A stretch of 64,000 bases of DNA from Pseudomonas sp. ADAK13 (GTDB lineage Bacteria; Pseudomonadota; Gammaproteobacteria; Pseudomonadales; Pseudomonadaceae). A program made the translations under genes and the position numbers. The DNA lies in assembly GCF_012935715.1 (NCBI RefSeq), contig NZ_CP052860.1:4030001-4094000 (forward strand). Reading direction: 5' to 3'. Below are positions 35,911 to 45,456 of this stretch, one piece after another. The notes under the pieces are model-generated. The model searched no databases. It saw only the letters and a list, made by a program, of their open reading frames with translations, and was not told the DNA's origin. Within the stretch, counting starts at the first letter, position 1. Every line of letters starts with the position of its first letter.

Positions 35911-37212
35911 CTACCGGGCGCCGCCGACTATCGAAGCCTGCGCGGTACGCAGTTCATGACGGTTGCCCTTGAACAGGATCAGTGTGGCGATCAAGCCCAG
36001 CACTGCTGCACCGCTAAGCCAGATCCCCGGCGCCGCCTTGTTGTCCAGCACGTGGATCAGGTAGGTACAGGCCGCGGGCGTGAAGCCACCAAAGGTCGCC
36101 GTCGCCAGGCTGTAGGCCAGGGAGAAACCGGTGGTACGCACTTCTACCGGCATGATTTCGGTCAGCGCTACCACCATCGCACCGTTGTACGAGCCGTACA
36201 GGAACGACAGCCAGAGCAACACGATCAGCAGATGGCTGAAGCTCGGGTTGGCCACCAGCCAGGACAGCGCCGGATAAGCCGTGAGGATTGCCAGAATCGT
36301 CGCTCCCAGCAGCAGGGGTTTACGGCCGATCTTGTCGGACACCGCGCCCATCACCGGCAGCCAGATGAAGTTGGAGATGCCCACGCATACGGTTACCAGC
36401 AACGCGTCGAAGTCCGACAGGTGCAGTTCGGCCTTGCCGAAAGTCGGGGTGTAGGCGGTGATCAGGTAGAACGACACAGTGGTCATCACCACCAGCGCCA
36501 TGCCGGCGATGACGATGCCGAAGTTCTGACCGATGGAGCGCACGATTTCCTGCAGGGTAGGGCGATGTTTGCGCGCCTGGAATTCAGGGGTTTCTTCCAG
36601 GGAGCGACGAATCACGAAGATCACCGGCACGATCAGGCAGCCGATCAGGAACGGCACGCGCCAGCCCCAGTCACCCATTTCTTCCGGGCTGAGCCAGTGG
36701 TTCAGGCCCACACCCAGCAATCCTGCGAATACCACCGCAGCTTGCTGGCTGGCGGACTGCCAGCTGACGAAGAAGCCTTTGCGGCCCGGGGTGGCGATTT
36801 CCGCCAGATACACCGACACACCGCCCAGTTCCACGCCGGCAGAGAAGCCTTGCAGCAAGCGGCCAAACAGCACCAGCAACGGTGCCGCGACGCCCAAGGT
36901 GGCATACCCGGGAACGCAGGCAATCAGGATGGTGCCGGCAGCCATCAGCGCCAGGGTGATCACCAGGCCCTTTTTACGGCCGTGACGGTCGATGTAGGCA
37001 CCGAGGAAAATCGCGCCCAAAGGACGCATCAGGAACCCGGCGCCAAAGGTCGCCAGGGACAGCATCAGGGAGGCAAAAGCGCTGTCGGTGGGGAAAAAGG
37101 TCTTGGCAATGGCCGTGGCGTAGAAGCCATAGACCATGAAGTCGAACATCTCGAGGAAGTTACCGCTGACAACGCGAAAGATCGCCTTGCCCTTGCCCGT
37201 TGTAGTGGACAT
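35911..37212 (-). CDS. MFS transporter, metabolite:H+ symporter family
   Basis: About 433 residues with twelve membrane spans. It has the MHS-family N-terminal signature [16 protein letters not shown], the loop DRHGRKKGL between helices 2 and 3, and [15 protein letters not shown]. This group carries di- and tricarboxylates such as citrate or tricarballylate with protons; the closest feel is CitA/TcuC, but the substrate is inference. In P. aeruginosa the nqr operon sits between gap and apbE (remembered), so this transporter marks a difference in gene content. ATG 37212 is used; GTG 37221 is also possible. Confidence 0.85.
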   Translation of the reverse strand: MSTTTGKGKAIFRVVSGNFLEMFDFMVYGFYATAIAKTFFPTDSAFASLMLSLATFGAGFLMRPLGAIFLGAYIDRHGRKKGLVITLALMAAGTILIACVPGYATLGVAAPLLVLFGRLLQGFSAGVELGGVSVYLAEIATPGRKGFFVSWQSASQQAAVVFAGLLGVGLNHWLSPEEMGDWGWRVPFLIGCLIVPVIFVIRRSLEETPEFQARKHRPTLQEIVRSIGQNFGIVIAGMALVVMTTVSFYLITAYTPTFGKAELHLSDFDALLVTVCVGISNFIWLPVMGAVSDKIGRKPLLLGATILAILTAYPALSWLVANPSFSHLLIVLLWLSFLYGSYNGAMVVALTEIMPVEVRTTGFSLAYSLATATFGGFTPAACTYLIHVLDNKAAPGIWLSGAAVLGLIATLILFKGNRHELRTAQASIVGGAR

Positions 37213-37384
37213 GTCATGCACTCATTTTGGCTATCTTATTAGTAATCCCTGGTCGCAACCGTCCTTGCTGTTAAAGCCTCGGCACGAAGCTGGCGCTGAA
37301 CAGTTTTGTAACCATATGTGTATAAGCCACCACAGGCAACAAAAAACCGATAGCAAGCTGGCGAATTGCCGCAGGGTGCGGGGA

Positions 37385-37927
37385 TTAATTCAGGAGGGTA
37401 TTGCGCAGGCTGTCGGACAGGCCTTTCGGTGCCAGCCAGATGCCGAGATACGCCTTGGCCAACTCGTCATTGCGACTGCTGAACACCACTGTGCCGTTGA
37501 TTTCCAGGCTCAGGCCGCGCTGAGGCCGAAAATCCAGCGCATAACGGTCACCACTGCGGATATCGCGAAAACTTTTGTGCAGTTGATCCAGTTCAGGCTT
37601 CAGGCGGGCGAGGGCTGCGGGTGTTTGCTGGCGTTCAAGGGTGGCGGTGGCGGCCTTGATCACGTCGTTGCGGTCGATGTCGCGAAAGTAATACAGCTCC
37701 AGGCGCAGGTCTTTCTGCTGATCCAGGGCCTGTTTCGCGTTCAGGTCTGCCTGGGCGAACAGCGCCGCCGCATAGACGTCTGCCCACAGGTAGGTCAGGA
37801 CAGCCTGGTTTTTCAGTCGCAACTGATGAGATTGCGCGGGAAAACCGGCTTGTTTGAGCCGATCCGCCTCATTCGCCAGCACCGGCACCGAAAACATCAG
37901 CAATAAACAGATAACGACATGCCGCAT
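37385..37927 (-). CDS. periplasmic chalcone isomerase-like protein
   Basis: A 180-residue protein with a signal peptide (MRHVVICLLLMFSVPVLANE). The body resembles the bacterial chalcone isomerase-like family: RLKNQAVLTYLWADVYAAAL at the start and LAKAYLGIWLAPKGLSDSLR at the end. These bacterial proteins share the chalcone isomerase fold but lack the plant activity; fatty-acid binding is a suggestion for the fold. The biological role is unknown. It is divergent from apbE, 64 nt apart. Confidence 0.8.
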   Translation of the reverse strand: MRHVVICLLLMFSVPVLANEADRLKQAGFPAQSHQLRLKNQAVLTYLWADVYAAALFAQADLNAKQALDQQKDLRLELYYFRDIDRNDVIKAATATLERQQTPAALARLKPELDQLHKSFRDIRSGDRYALDFRPQRGLSLEINGTVVFSSRNDELAKAYLGIWLAPKGLSDSLRNTLLN

Positions 37928-37991
37928 AATGCCCCGTCCTGAAAAGGTGCTTGCCTACAGGTTAATTCAATTTTCGACAGCGAAAGGTTTT

Positions 37992-39002
37992 ATGGGCTGC
38001 GTGCGGCATATCTTGGTTTTATGCGGACTTGCAGCGCTGGCCGGATGCGGCGGCGATTCGCTGGAGCGCTTCGGTGGCCCGACCATGGGCAGCACCTATT
38101 CGATCCAGTATGTACGTGCGCCTGGCGTGCCCGGCCCCGCCGAGATCCAGCGCTTGGTGGAGGGCATTCTGGCCGAGGTCGACCGGCAGATGTCGACCTA
38201 CCGCAGCGACTCCGACATCGAGCGTTTCAACGACCTGCCGGCCCACAGTTGCCAGCCGATGCCGGCGCCCATCCTGCACCTGGTGCGTACCGGCGAGCAG
38301 TTGTCCCAGGCCAGTGACGGCGCTTTTGACCTGACGGTCGAACCGCTGATGAACCTCTGGGGCTTCGGCCCGCAGGCCCGTGAGATAAAAGTCCCGGACG
38401 CGACAGCCCTTGAGCAGGTCCGCCAGCGCGTCGGCCATCAGTATTTGCACATCGACGGTAACCAGCTGTGCAAGGACGCTGCCGTCGCAGTCGACTTCAA
38501 CAGCATCGCCGCCGGTTACGCGGTCGACCGCATTGCCGCGCAACTCACTCAGCTTGGCATTCATCGCTACCTCGCCGAAGCCACCGGCGAACTCAAGGCC
38601 GCTGGCGTCAAACCCGACGGCTCGCCCTGGCGCATCGCCCTGGAAGAGCCGCGCGACGATCAGCAGGTGGCCGAAAAAATCATCGCCGTGGATGGCGTTG
38701 GTGTATCGACATCGGGTGACTATCGCAATTATTTCCAGCAGGATGGTCGGCGTTATTCCCACACCCTGGATGCGCGGACCGGCGCGCCGATCACCCATCA
38801 ACTGGCATCGGTGACGGTGTTGCACCCTTCGGCATTGATGGCCGATGGATTATCGACGCTGCTGCTGATCCTCGGACCCGAACAGGGTTGGGAATACGCC
38901 GAAAAACACCAGGTCGCCGCGTTTTTTGTGATGCGTGAGGGCGCTGGTTTCGTCACACGGAGCAACAAGGCATTCGAGCAACTGACGGCAGTGAAGCCGT
39001 AA
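37992..39002 (+). CDS. apbE: ApbE-family FAD:protein FMN transferase lipoprotein
   Basis: A 336-residue lipoprotein: the lipobox LAGC ends a short signal peptide (MGCVRHILVLCGLAALAGC). It then shows ApbE features: GPTMGSTYSIQYV, RSDSDIERFNDLPA, the FAD/Mg2+-binding AVDFNSIAAGYAVDRI, and the C-terminal HTLDARTGAPI, VTVLHPSALMADGLST. ApbE attaches FMN by phosphoester to Thr/Ser of periplasmic-side flavoproteins such as NqrB/C and RnfG/D. No such partner lies in the window. AAAGG before ATG 37992 supports the start. Confidence 0.92.
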   Translation: MGCVRHILVLCGLAALAGCGGDSLERFGGPTMGSTYSIQYVRAPGVPGPAEIQRLVEGILAEVDRQMSTYRSDSDIERFNDLPAHSCQPMPAPILHLVRTGEQLSQASDGAFDLTVEPLMNLWGFGPQAREIKVPDATALEQVRQRVGHQYLHIDGNQLCKDAAVAVDFNSIAAGYAVDRIAAQLTQLGIHRYLAEATGELKAAGVKPDGSPWRIALEEPRDDQQVAEKIIAVDGVGVSTSGDYRNYFQQDGRRYSHTLDARTGAPITHQLASVTVLHPSALMADGLSTLLLILGPEQGWEYAEKHQVAAFFVMREGAGFVTRSNKAFEQLTAVKP

Positions 39003-39191
39003 CGAACGCCGTGTAGTAAAGGCAAAACTGGCCTACGACGCGACCAAGGGTTAATGTGCGCGGCGTTAAGCCTTCTATAGACTGTGCCCCGGCTCACACA
39101 CTGAGCCTATTTGATCCTTCATGACCGCTGGCCGCGGCATGATTTAGCCAGGCGCCCAACCGTGCGCCATGGCCTGTTCTGAGGAGTACGC

Positions 39192-40586
39192 ATGGCTGTC
39201 TACAACTACGACGTGGTAGTACTGGGTTCCGGCCCTGCTGGAGAAGGTGCGGCGATGAATGCCGCCAAAGCAGGGCGCAAGGTGGCGATGGTCGATAGCC
39301 GTCGCCAGGTCGGCGGTAACTGCACCCACCTGGGTACCATCCCGTCCAAGGCCTTGCGTCACTCGGTGCGCCAGATCATGCAGTTCAACACCAACCCGAT
39401 GTTCCGGGCCATTGGTGAGCCGCGCTGGTTCTCGTTCCCGGACGTGCTCAAGAGCGCTGAAAAAGTCATTTCCAAACAGGTTGCCTCGCGTACCGGCTTC
39501 TATGCCCGTAACCGCGTCGACCTGTTCTTCGGCACCGGCAGCTTCGCCGACGAGCAAACCGTCGAAGTGGTCTGCGCCAACGGCGTGGTCGAGAAACTGG
39601 TGGCCAAGCACATCATCATCGCTACCGGCTCGCGCCCGTATCGCCCGGCGGATATCGATTTCCACCACCCGCGTATCTACGATAGCGACACCATCCTCAG
39701 CCTGGGCCACACCCCGCGCAAACTGATCATCTACGGCGCCGGCGTGATCGGCTGTGAATACGCCTCGATCTTCAGCGGCCTGGGTGTATTGGTTGAGCTG
39801 GTGGATAACCGCGACCAGTTGCTGAGCTTCCTCGACTCGGAAATTTCCCAGGCGTTGAGTTACCACTTCAGCAACAACAACATCACTGTGCGCCACAACG
39901 AAGAGTACGAGCGGGTCGAAGGCCTGGACAACGGTGTGATCCTGCACCTCAAGTCCGGCAAGAAGATCAAGGCCGACGCCTTGCTCTGGTGCAACGGCCG
40001 TACCGGCAACACCGACAAGCTGGGTATGGAAAACATCGGGGTCAAGGTGAATAGCCGTGGCCAGATCGAAGTGGACGAGAACTACCGCACCTGCGTGACC
40101 AACATCTACGGTGCCGGTGACGTGATCGGCTGGCCGAGCCTGGCCAGTGCCGCCCACGACCAGGGTCGCTCGGCCGCTGGCAGCATTGTCGACAACGGCA
40201 GCTGGCGCTACGTCAACGACGTGCCGACCGGGATCTACACCATTCCCGAGATCAGCTCGATCGGCAAGAACGAGCATGAACTGACCAAGGCAAAGGTGCC
40301 TTACGAAGTCGGCAAGGCGTTCTTCAAGAGCATGGCGCGTGCGCAAATCGCCGGTGAGCCGCAAGGCATGCTGAAGATCCTGTTCCACCGTGAAACCCTG
40401 GAAGTCCTCGGCGTGCATTGCTTCGGTTACCAGGCGTCGGAGATCGTGCACATCGGCCAGGCGATCATGAACCAGCCGGGTGAGCTGAATACCCTCAAGT
40501 ATTTCGTCAACACCACCTTCAACTACCCGACCATGGCTGAAGCCTATCGGGTAGCGGCCTACGACGGCCTCAACCGGCTTTTTTGA
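39192..40586 (+). CDS. sthA: soluble pyridine nucleotide transhydrogenase
   Basis: A 464-residue cytoplasmic flavoprotein that equilibrates NADPH and NADH. It belongs to the disulfide reductase fold but has [12 protein letters not shown] instead of the redox CxxxxC pair, the hallmark of Sth. The FAD motif [20 protein letters not shown](P) motif [19 protein letters not shown] and FAD-binding [12 protein letters not shown] are visible. The C-terminal dimer domain has [22 protein letters not shown] lies 6 nt before ATG 39192. Confidence 0.96.
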   Translation: MAVYNYDVVVLGSGPAGEGAAMNAAKAGRKVAMVDSRRQVGGNCTHLGTIPSKALRHSVRQIMQFNTNPMFRAIGEPRWFSFPDVLKSAEKVISKQVASRTGFYARNRVDLFFGTGSFADEQTVEVVCANGVVEKLVAKHIIIATGSRPYRPADIDFHHPRIYDSDTILSLGHTPRKLIIYGAGVIGCEYASIFSGLGVLVELVDNRDQLLSFLDSEISQALSYHFSNNNITVRHNEEYERVEGLDNGVILHLKSGKKIKADALLWCNGRTGNTDKLGMENIGVKVNSRGQIEVDENYRTCVTNIYGAGDVIGWPSLASAAHDQGRSAAGSIVDNGSWRYVNDVPTGIYTIPEISSIGKNEHELTKAKVPYEVGKAFFKSMARAQIAGEPQGMLKILFHRETLEVLGVHCFGYQASEIVHIGQAIMNQPGELNTLKYFVNTTFNYPTMAEAYRVAAYDGLNRLF

Positions 40587-40592
40587 GCGGCT

Positions 40593-40617
40593 CCGGCCGG
40601 TGGCCTGAGCCGGCCGG
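40593..40617. terminator. GC-rich hairpin after sthA
   Basis: CCGGCCGG / CCGGCCGG stem with a 9-nt loop between convergent genes, without a T-run. It may be a Rho-associated or weak terminator. Confidence 0.45.
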
Positions 40618-40628
40618 GGAGACCGATT

Positions 40629-41351
40629 TCAGTAATTCCCGAGGGTGGCAGTGGCCAAACCGGGAAAGTCTGTAATCAGGCTATCTACGCCGAAGTCGGC
40701 GAGCCTGCGCATCAGCGCGGGTTCGTTGACTGTCCACACGGACACGTGCAAACCCTGGCGCTGGGCTTTTTCCAGACGTTCAGGGGTGCACAACGTCCAG
40801 TTCAACGCCAGAATCTCACAGCCATAGTTGGCCGCCACCTTCAACGGGTCGAGCCAGGCGTATTCGGCTACCAGTCCACGGGACAGGTCCGGAGTGAGGT
40901 CCAGCGCGGCTTTCAATACTTCCCGCGAGCTTGAGGTCACGGTGACCTTGTCCATCAGCCCGAAACGCTGAGCCATTTCACGGATGGCCAGTACGGTGGT
41001 TGCCGCACGGGTGCGCGATGCGCTTTTGACTTCCAGTTGCCAGTGGTCGAAGTCGCACTGTTCGAACAGCTCTTCCAGGCGTGGGATCGGGCAGGGGGTG
41101 ACCCAGCCCGGGCCGCCTTTGCGTGCGTCCATCTTCACCAGGTCGGCGGCCGAATACTCGACGACCTTGCCGCGCCGGTCGGTGGTGCGCTTGAGGGTCG
41201 GGTCGTGGATGACCATCAATTCGCCGTCCATGGACAGGTGCAAATCCAGTTCGCAACGGCGCACGCCGTGCTTGAGGCATTCCTGGAAGCTGGTCAGGGT
41301 GTTTTCCGGTGCTTCGCCTTTGGCACCGCGGTGGCCATAAATCAGGGTCAC
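40629..41351 (-). CDS. glycerophosphodiester phosphodiesterase, cytosolic type
   Basis: A 240-residue TIM-barrel GDPD domain with no signal peptide, so cytosolic like UgpQ. Catalytic motifs: YGHRGAKGEAPENTLTSFQ (His and the Arg/Glu pair), CELDLHLSMDGELMVIHDPT with the metal and catalytic residues, and the family ending VWTVNEPALMRRLADFGVDS. It hydrolyses glycerophosphodiesters to glycerol-3-phosphate and an alcohol. The adjacent PilZ gene lies in the same direction, 66 nt upstream. Confidence 0.92.
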   Translation of the reverse strand: MTLIYGHRGAKGEAPENTLTSFQECLKHGVRRCELDLHLSMDGELMVIHDPTLKRTTDRRGKVVEYSAADLVKMDARKGGPGWVTPCPIPRLEELFEQCDFDHWQLEVKSASRTRAATTVLAIREMAQRFGLMDKVTVTSSSREVLKAALDLTPDLSRGLVAEYAWLDPLKVAANYGCEILALNWTLCTPERLEKAQRQGLHVSVWTVNEPALMRRLADFGVDSLITDFPGLATATLGNY

Positions 41352-41417
41352 AGTTGCTCCTTTACGCCAGGGTTCCTGGCTGGATGGATGGCGCGACGCG
41401 CCATTCAGTGTTCGTAT

Positions 41418-42002
41418 TCAGGTGTCGGACTCTTCGCTTTTTTCCCGTGCCAGGCGCCGTTCCTGAGCCTGTTTCTGCAGGATATAGCGCGCCAGCAACT
41501 GGCGTTGGGCATCGGTCATGGCTTCGAATTCAGTGCCGACTTCAAAGCCGCCGGTCTTGGCATCGCAATGGGTGACCTTGGCCCGCAGCAGCAGGCCGAG
41601 GGCTTGTGGCATCAGCACCAGCTTGACCGCCAGGTGGCTGTCGGGCTGGATTGCCGTAGGGTTCAGGAACTCGATGCCGCCTTCGGAGATGACCACGGGC
41701 TGCGGGGTACCGATCTCGCCCAGCAGGCTTTGCGCCATGATCTGGCTAAGCAGGTCGATGCGTTTGTTCTGCACTTTGAGGAAGGCGGCCAGGGTGCGGT
41801 CCCGCTCGCCGATCTGGCGCAGCAGGTGCTGGGATTCGAATTCGCTCAGGTGCAATTCGCTGAGCAGATTGAACAGCGGGGAATCATCCAGCAACACTTC
41901 CTTGCTCAGCGCTTCCGGGCCCGACAGCGGGGTAATTTCCAGTGCGATCATGTCCTCGATACGGTAGTATTCGCGGCGATCTTCTTCATCTAATGTCGAC
42001 AT
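41418..42002 (-). CDS. PilZ-domain protein
   Basis: A 194-residue cytoplasmic protein. It begins MSTLDEEDRREYYRIEDMIA, the RR-Y-RxxD opening of a PilZ-associated region, has a helical middle (residues 45-100) and a C-terminal PilZ-like barrel with VVISEGGIEFLNP, a plausible form of the (D/N)xSxxG motif, and GGFEVGTEFEAM. The Arg pair and the degenerate second motif leave c-di-GMP binding uncertain. The same gene stands between the diesterase and lolC in P. aeruginosa (remembered). It is divergent from lolC. Confidence 0.75.
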   Translation of the reverse strand: MSTLDEEDRREYYRIEDMIALEITPLSGPEALSKEVLLDDSPLFNLLSELHLSEFESQHLLRQIGERDRTLAAFLKVQNKRIDLLSQIMAQSLLGEIGTPQPVVISEGGIEFLNPTAIQPDSHLAVKLVLMPQALGLLLRAKVTHCDAKTGGFEVGTEFEAMTDAQRQLLARYILQKQAQERRLAREKSEESDT

Positions 42003-42096
42003 GGCGAACCCAAGGCAGCGGTGATGGTCTGAGTGTAAAGCTGCTTACCTGACCCCGCCACAAGGACGTCTTCTTTTCCTCCGAACAAGCCCCGAC

Positions 42097-43347
42097 ATGT
42101 TCAGACCTCTCTTCGTATTTATTGGCACGCGTTATACCCGTGCAAAACGTCGCAATCATTTTGTGTCGTTCATTTCCTTGACCTCGATTATCGGGCTCGC
42201 CCTTGGCGTTGTCGTGATGATCGTGGTGCTCTCGGTGATGAACGGCTTCGATCATGAGATGCGCACGCGCGTGCTGGGCATGGTGCCCCACGCGACCATC
42301 GAGTCGGGTGAGCCCATCAGCGACTGGCAAAGCCTGGCCGCCAAGGTCAAGCAGAACCCCAAAGTGCTGGCGGTTGCGCCTTTCACCCAGATGCAGGGCC
42401 TGTTGACCAACGACGGCAAGGTGCAGAAAGTCCTGCTCAATGCCATCGATCCGGCGCAGGAACGCAACGTCTCGATCATCGATAACTTCATGCAACAGGG
42501 CAAACTGGACGACTTGTCGCCCGGCAGCTTTGGCATTGCTATCGGCGACAAGGCCGCGGCCAAGCTCGGCGTGGGCATCGGCGACAAGCTGACCTTCGTC
42601 GCACCGGAAGTCACCGTGACCCCAGCCGGCATGTTCCCGCGCATGAAGCGTTTTACCGTGGTCGGCATCTTTCATGTCGGCGCCGGTGAGATCGACGGCT
42701 ACCTGGGGTTGACCAACCTGACCGACCTGGCGCGCCTGCATCGCTGGAAGCCGGACCAGGTCCAGGGCCTGCGCCTCAAGTTCAACGACCTGTTCGACGC
42801 GCCGCGTACCTCGTGGGAAATTGCCCAGCATCTGGGTGAGAACCAGTACTACGCCCGCGACTGGACCCGGACCCACGGCAACCTGTACCAGGCCATCCGC
42901 ATGGAAAAAGCCATGATCGGCCTGCTGTTGCTGCTGATCGTCGCGGTGGCCGCCTTCAACATCATCTCCACGCTGGTGATGGTGGTGAACGACAAGAAGG
43001 GCGATATCGCGATCCTGCGCACCCTCGGCGCCACGCCGGGGCAGATCATGGCGATCTTCATGGTGCAGGGCACGGTGATCGGCGTCGTCGGTACCTTGAT
43101 CGGCACCGTGGTGGGGATTCTCGCCGCGCTGAACGTCAGCGCCGCCATCGCCGGGCTGGAAGTGTTGATCGGCCACAAATTCCTGAACTCCGACGTCTAC
43201 TTCATCGACTACTTGCCGTCCCAGGTGCAGAGCCAGGACGTGTTGATGGTCGGCGCTTGCGCGTTGGTCCTGAGTTTCCTTGCCACCCTGTATCCAGCCT
43301 GGCGCGCGGCACGTACCCAGCCGGCGCAGGCTTTACGTTATGAGTGA
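42097..43347 (+). CDS. lolC: lipoprotein-releasing ABC transporter permease, LolC-type
   Basis: A 416-residue inner-membrane permease with an N-terminal span, a large periplasmic domain (about 50-260) and three C-terminal spans. It starts [20 protein letters not shown] and ends with the MacB/FtsX-type helices ([20 protein letters not shown] then [20 protein letters not shown]). With LolD and LolE it releases outer-membrane lipoproteins to LolA. Its 3' end abuts or overlaps lolD. C versus E naming of the two paralogues is by order only. Confidence 0.92.
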   Translation: MFRPLFVFIGTRYTRAKRRNHFVSFISLTSIIGLALGVVVMIVVLSVMNGFDHEMRTRVLGMVPHATIESGEPISDWQSLAAKVKQNPKVLAVAPFTQMQGLLTNDGKVQKVLLNAIDPAQERNVSIIDNFMQQGKLDDLSPGSFGIAIGDKAAAKLGVGIGDKLTFVAPEVTVTPAGMFPRMKRFTVVGIFHVGAGEIDGYLGLTNLTDLARLHRWKPDQVQGLRLKFNDLFDAPRTSWEIAQHLGENQYYARDWTRTHGNLYQAIRMEKAMIGLLLLLIVAVAAFNIISTLVMVVNDKKGDIAILRTLGATPGQIMAIFMVQGTVIGVVGTLIGTVVGILAALNVSAAIAGLEVLIGHKFLNSDVYFIDYLPSQVQSQDVLMVGACALVLSFLATLYPAWRAARTQPAQALRYE

Positions 43348-43354
43348 ATCGGGC

Positions 43355-44038
43355 ATGAGTGAAAAAGCAATCCTGAGCTGCCGCAACCTGGGCAAATCCT
43401 ACGAGGAAGGCCCGGAATCCGTGGTGGTGCTGTCCAACCTGCAGCTGGAACTGCACCCGGGCGAGCGCGTGGCGATCGTTGGCAGTTCCGGTTCCGGTAA
43501 AAGTACCTTGCTCAACCTGTTGGGCGGCCTGGATACGCCGTCCCAGGGCAGCGTCTGGCTGGCCGGCGAAGAACTGTCGGCCCTGGGCGAGAAGGCCCGC
43601 GGCCAGTTACGCAACCGCTCGTTGGGCTTTGTGTACCAGTTCCACCACTTGCTGCCCGAGTTCACCGCCCTGGAAAACGTCTGCATGCCACTGTTGATCG
43701 GCAAGACGGCGATCCCGGAAGCGCGCCAGCGTGCCAAGGCGTTGCTGGAACGGGTCGGCCTGGGCCATCGCCTGGAGCACAAACCGGCTGAGCTGTCCGG
43801 CGGCGAGCGCCAGCGTGTGGCGATTGCCCGCGCCCTGGTCAACAACCCGGGCCTGGTGATGCTCGACGAGCCTACCGGCAACCTCGACTCCCACACCGCC
43901 CAGGGCATCAAGGACTTGATGCTGGAGCTGAGCACCCAGATGCGCACCGCGTTCCTGGTGGTGACCCATGACATGAGCATGGCCCGCCAGATGGACCGCG
44001 TGCTGCACCTGCAGGAAGGTCATCTGGTCGCCATCTGA
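43355..44038 (+). CDS. lolD: lipoprotein-releasing ABC transporter ATPase LolD
   Basis: 227 residues from ATG 43355 ([20 protein letters not shown]). Walker A is [20 protein letters not shown], the LolD-specific region [18 protein letters not shown], signature [15 protein letters not shown] and Walker [12 protein letters not shown]. It powers lipoprotein release by LolCE. A start at ATG 43340 would overlap lolC by 8 nt and give 232 residues; the alignment with E. coli LolD favours 43355. A strong hairpin separates it from lolE. Confidence 0.95.
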   Translation: MSEKAILSCRNLGKSYEEGPESVVVLSNLQLELHPGERVAIVGSSGSGKSTLLNLLGGLDTPSQGSVWLAGEELSALGEKARGQLRNRSLGFVYQFHHLLPEFTALENVCMPLLIGKTAIPEARQRAKALLERVGLGHRLEHKPAELSGGERQRVAIARALVNNPGLVMLDEPTGNLDSHTAQGIKDLMLELSTQMRTAFLVVTHDMSMARQMDRVLHLQEGHLVAI

Positions 44039-44049
44039 CCTGTTTCAAG

Positions 44050-44081
44050 CCCGGCGCCTGACGCCGGGTTTTCTATTTTTT
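44050..44081 (+). terminator. terminator-like hairpin inside the lol operon
   Basis: CCCGGCG / CGCCGGG stem with a 5-nt loop followed by TTTTCTATTTTTT, lying between the lolD stop and the lolE ATG 16 nt further on. It has all the features of an intrinsic terminator. Confidence 0.75.
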
Positions 44082-44096
44082 CAACGGTGCCCGCGA

Positions 44097-45341
44097 ATGT
44101 TCAGACCGTTATCGATTTTCATCGGCACGCGCTATACCCGCGCCAAGCGCCGCAACCGTTTTGTTTCGTTTATCTCGATGACCTCGATGATCGGCCTCGC
44201 CCTGGGCGTGCTGGCGATGATCGTGGTGTTGTCGGTGATGAACGGTTTCCAGCGGGAAATGAGCTCACGCATCCTCGGCATGGTGCCCCACGCGACCATC
44301 GTTGGCGTGAAGCCCATCAGCGACTGGCAGCCGGTGGCGGATGCGGCGATGAAGAATCCGGAAGTCACGGCTGCGGTACCGTTCACACAGATGGACGGCA
44401 TGCTCTCCTACAAGGGCGCGATGCAGCCGATCGAGATCAGCGGCGTTGATCCGGCCCAGGAAGGCAAGGTGTCGATCGTGGCCCAACATATTGTCCAGGG
44501 TCATCTGGAAGACCTGAAACCGGGCGAGTTCGGTGTGGTGATTGGCGAGATCACGGCCCGGCGTTTCCGCCTGAATGTGGGCGACAAGCTGACCCTGATC
44601 GTGCCGGAAATCAGCAGCGCCCCCGGTGGCATCACCCCACGCATGCAGCGCTTGAATGTGGTGGGTGTGTTCAAGGTGGGGGCTGAGCTGGACGGCTCCA
44701 TGGCCCTGATCCACATGGCCGACGCCGCAGAAATTCAGCATTGGGAGCCGAACCAGGTGCAAAGCGTGCGCCTGGCGGTGAAAGACCTGTACGCGGCGCC
44801 CAAGGTGTCGGCGGACATCGCCGCCAGCCTTGGCGCCGATTACAAGGCGGACGACTGGACCCACACCCAGGGCAGCCTGTTCAGCGCGATGAAGATGGAA
44901 AAAACCATGATAGGCCTGCTGTTGCTGATGATCGTTGCCGTGGCCGCGTTCAACATCATCGCGACCCTGATCATGGTGGTGAACGACAAGGGCGCGGACA
45001 TTGCGATCCTGCGCACCATCGGCGCCACGCCGCGGCAGATCATGGCGATTTTCATGGTGCAGGGCACGGTGATCGGCATTGTCGGTACATTGATCGGCGG
45101 CATCCTCGGCGTGATCGCGGCGCTGAACGTCAGTGAACTGGTGGGGTGGCTGGAGCGGGTGACCGGGCAGCATATCTTCAGTTCGGACGTGTATTTCGTC
45201 AGCAACCTGCCTTCGGAATTGCAGGGCGGGGATGTGTTGCTGATTTGCTCGGCAGGGTTTGTGTTGAGCTTTTTGGCGACGATCTATCCGGCGTATCGGG
45301 CGGCGAAGATCGAGCCGGCGCATGCCCTCAGGTATTCGTAG
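44097..45341 (+). CDS. lolE: lipoprotein-releasing ABC transporter permease, LolE-type
   Basis: A 414-residue paralogue of the 42097 gene with the same topology. It starts [20 protein letters not shown] and the last three helices are close to identical in wording (VNDKGADIAILRTIGATPRQ). Pseudomonads carry two such permeases around LolD, the LolCDE form known in enterics. Most difference is in the periplasmic domain, which in E. coli LolC binds LolA and in LolE binds the lipoprotein. Confidence 0.92.
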   Translation: MFRPLSIFIGTRYTRAKRRNRFVSFISMTSMIGLALGVLAMIVVLSVMNGFQREMSSRILGMVPHATIVGVKPISDWQPVADAAMKNPEVTAAVPFTQMDGMLSYKGAMQPIEISGVDPAQEGKVSIVAQHIVQGHLEDLKPGEFGVVIGEITARRFRLNVGDKLTLIVPEISSAPGGITPRMQRLNVVGVFKVGAELDGSMALIHMADAAEIQHWEPNQVQSVRLAVKDLYAAPKVSADIAASLGADYKADDWTHTQGSLFSAMKMEKTMIGLLLLMIVAVAAFNIIATLIMVVNDKGADIAILRTIGATPRQIMAIFMVQGTVIGIVGTLIGGILGVIAALNVSELVGWLERVTGQHIFSSDVYFVSNLPSELQGGDVLLICSAGFVLSFLATIYPAYRAAKIEPAHALRYS

Positions 45342-45354
45342 TTCTTAAGGCCGC

Positions 45355-45441
45355 TATCGCAGGCAAGCCAGCTCCCACATTTGACCGAGTTCGCCAGAAC
45401 AACTCAGCTTAATGTGGGAGCCGGGCTTGCCCGCGATGAGG
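45355..45441. repeat. REPIN
   Basis: Inverted REPs TATCGCAGGCAAGCCAGCTC (from 45355) and AATGTGGGAGCCGGGCTTGC (45411-45430), about 30 nt apart, between convergent lolE and copS. Confidence 0.8.
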
Positions 45442-45456
45442 TCGGAACAGCTTGCA

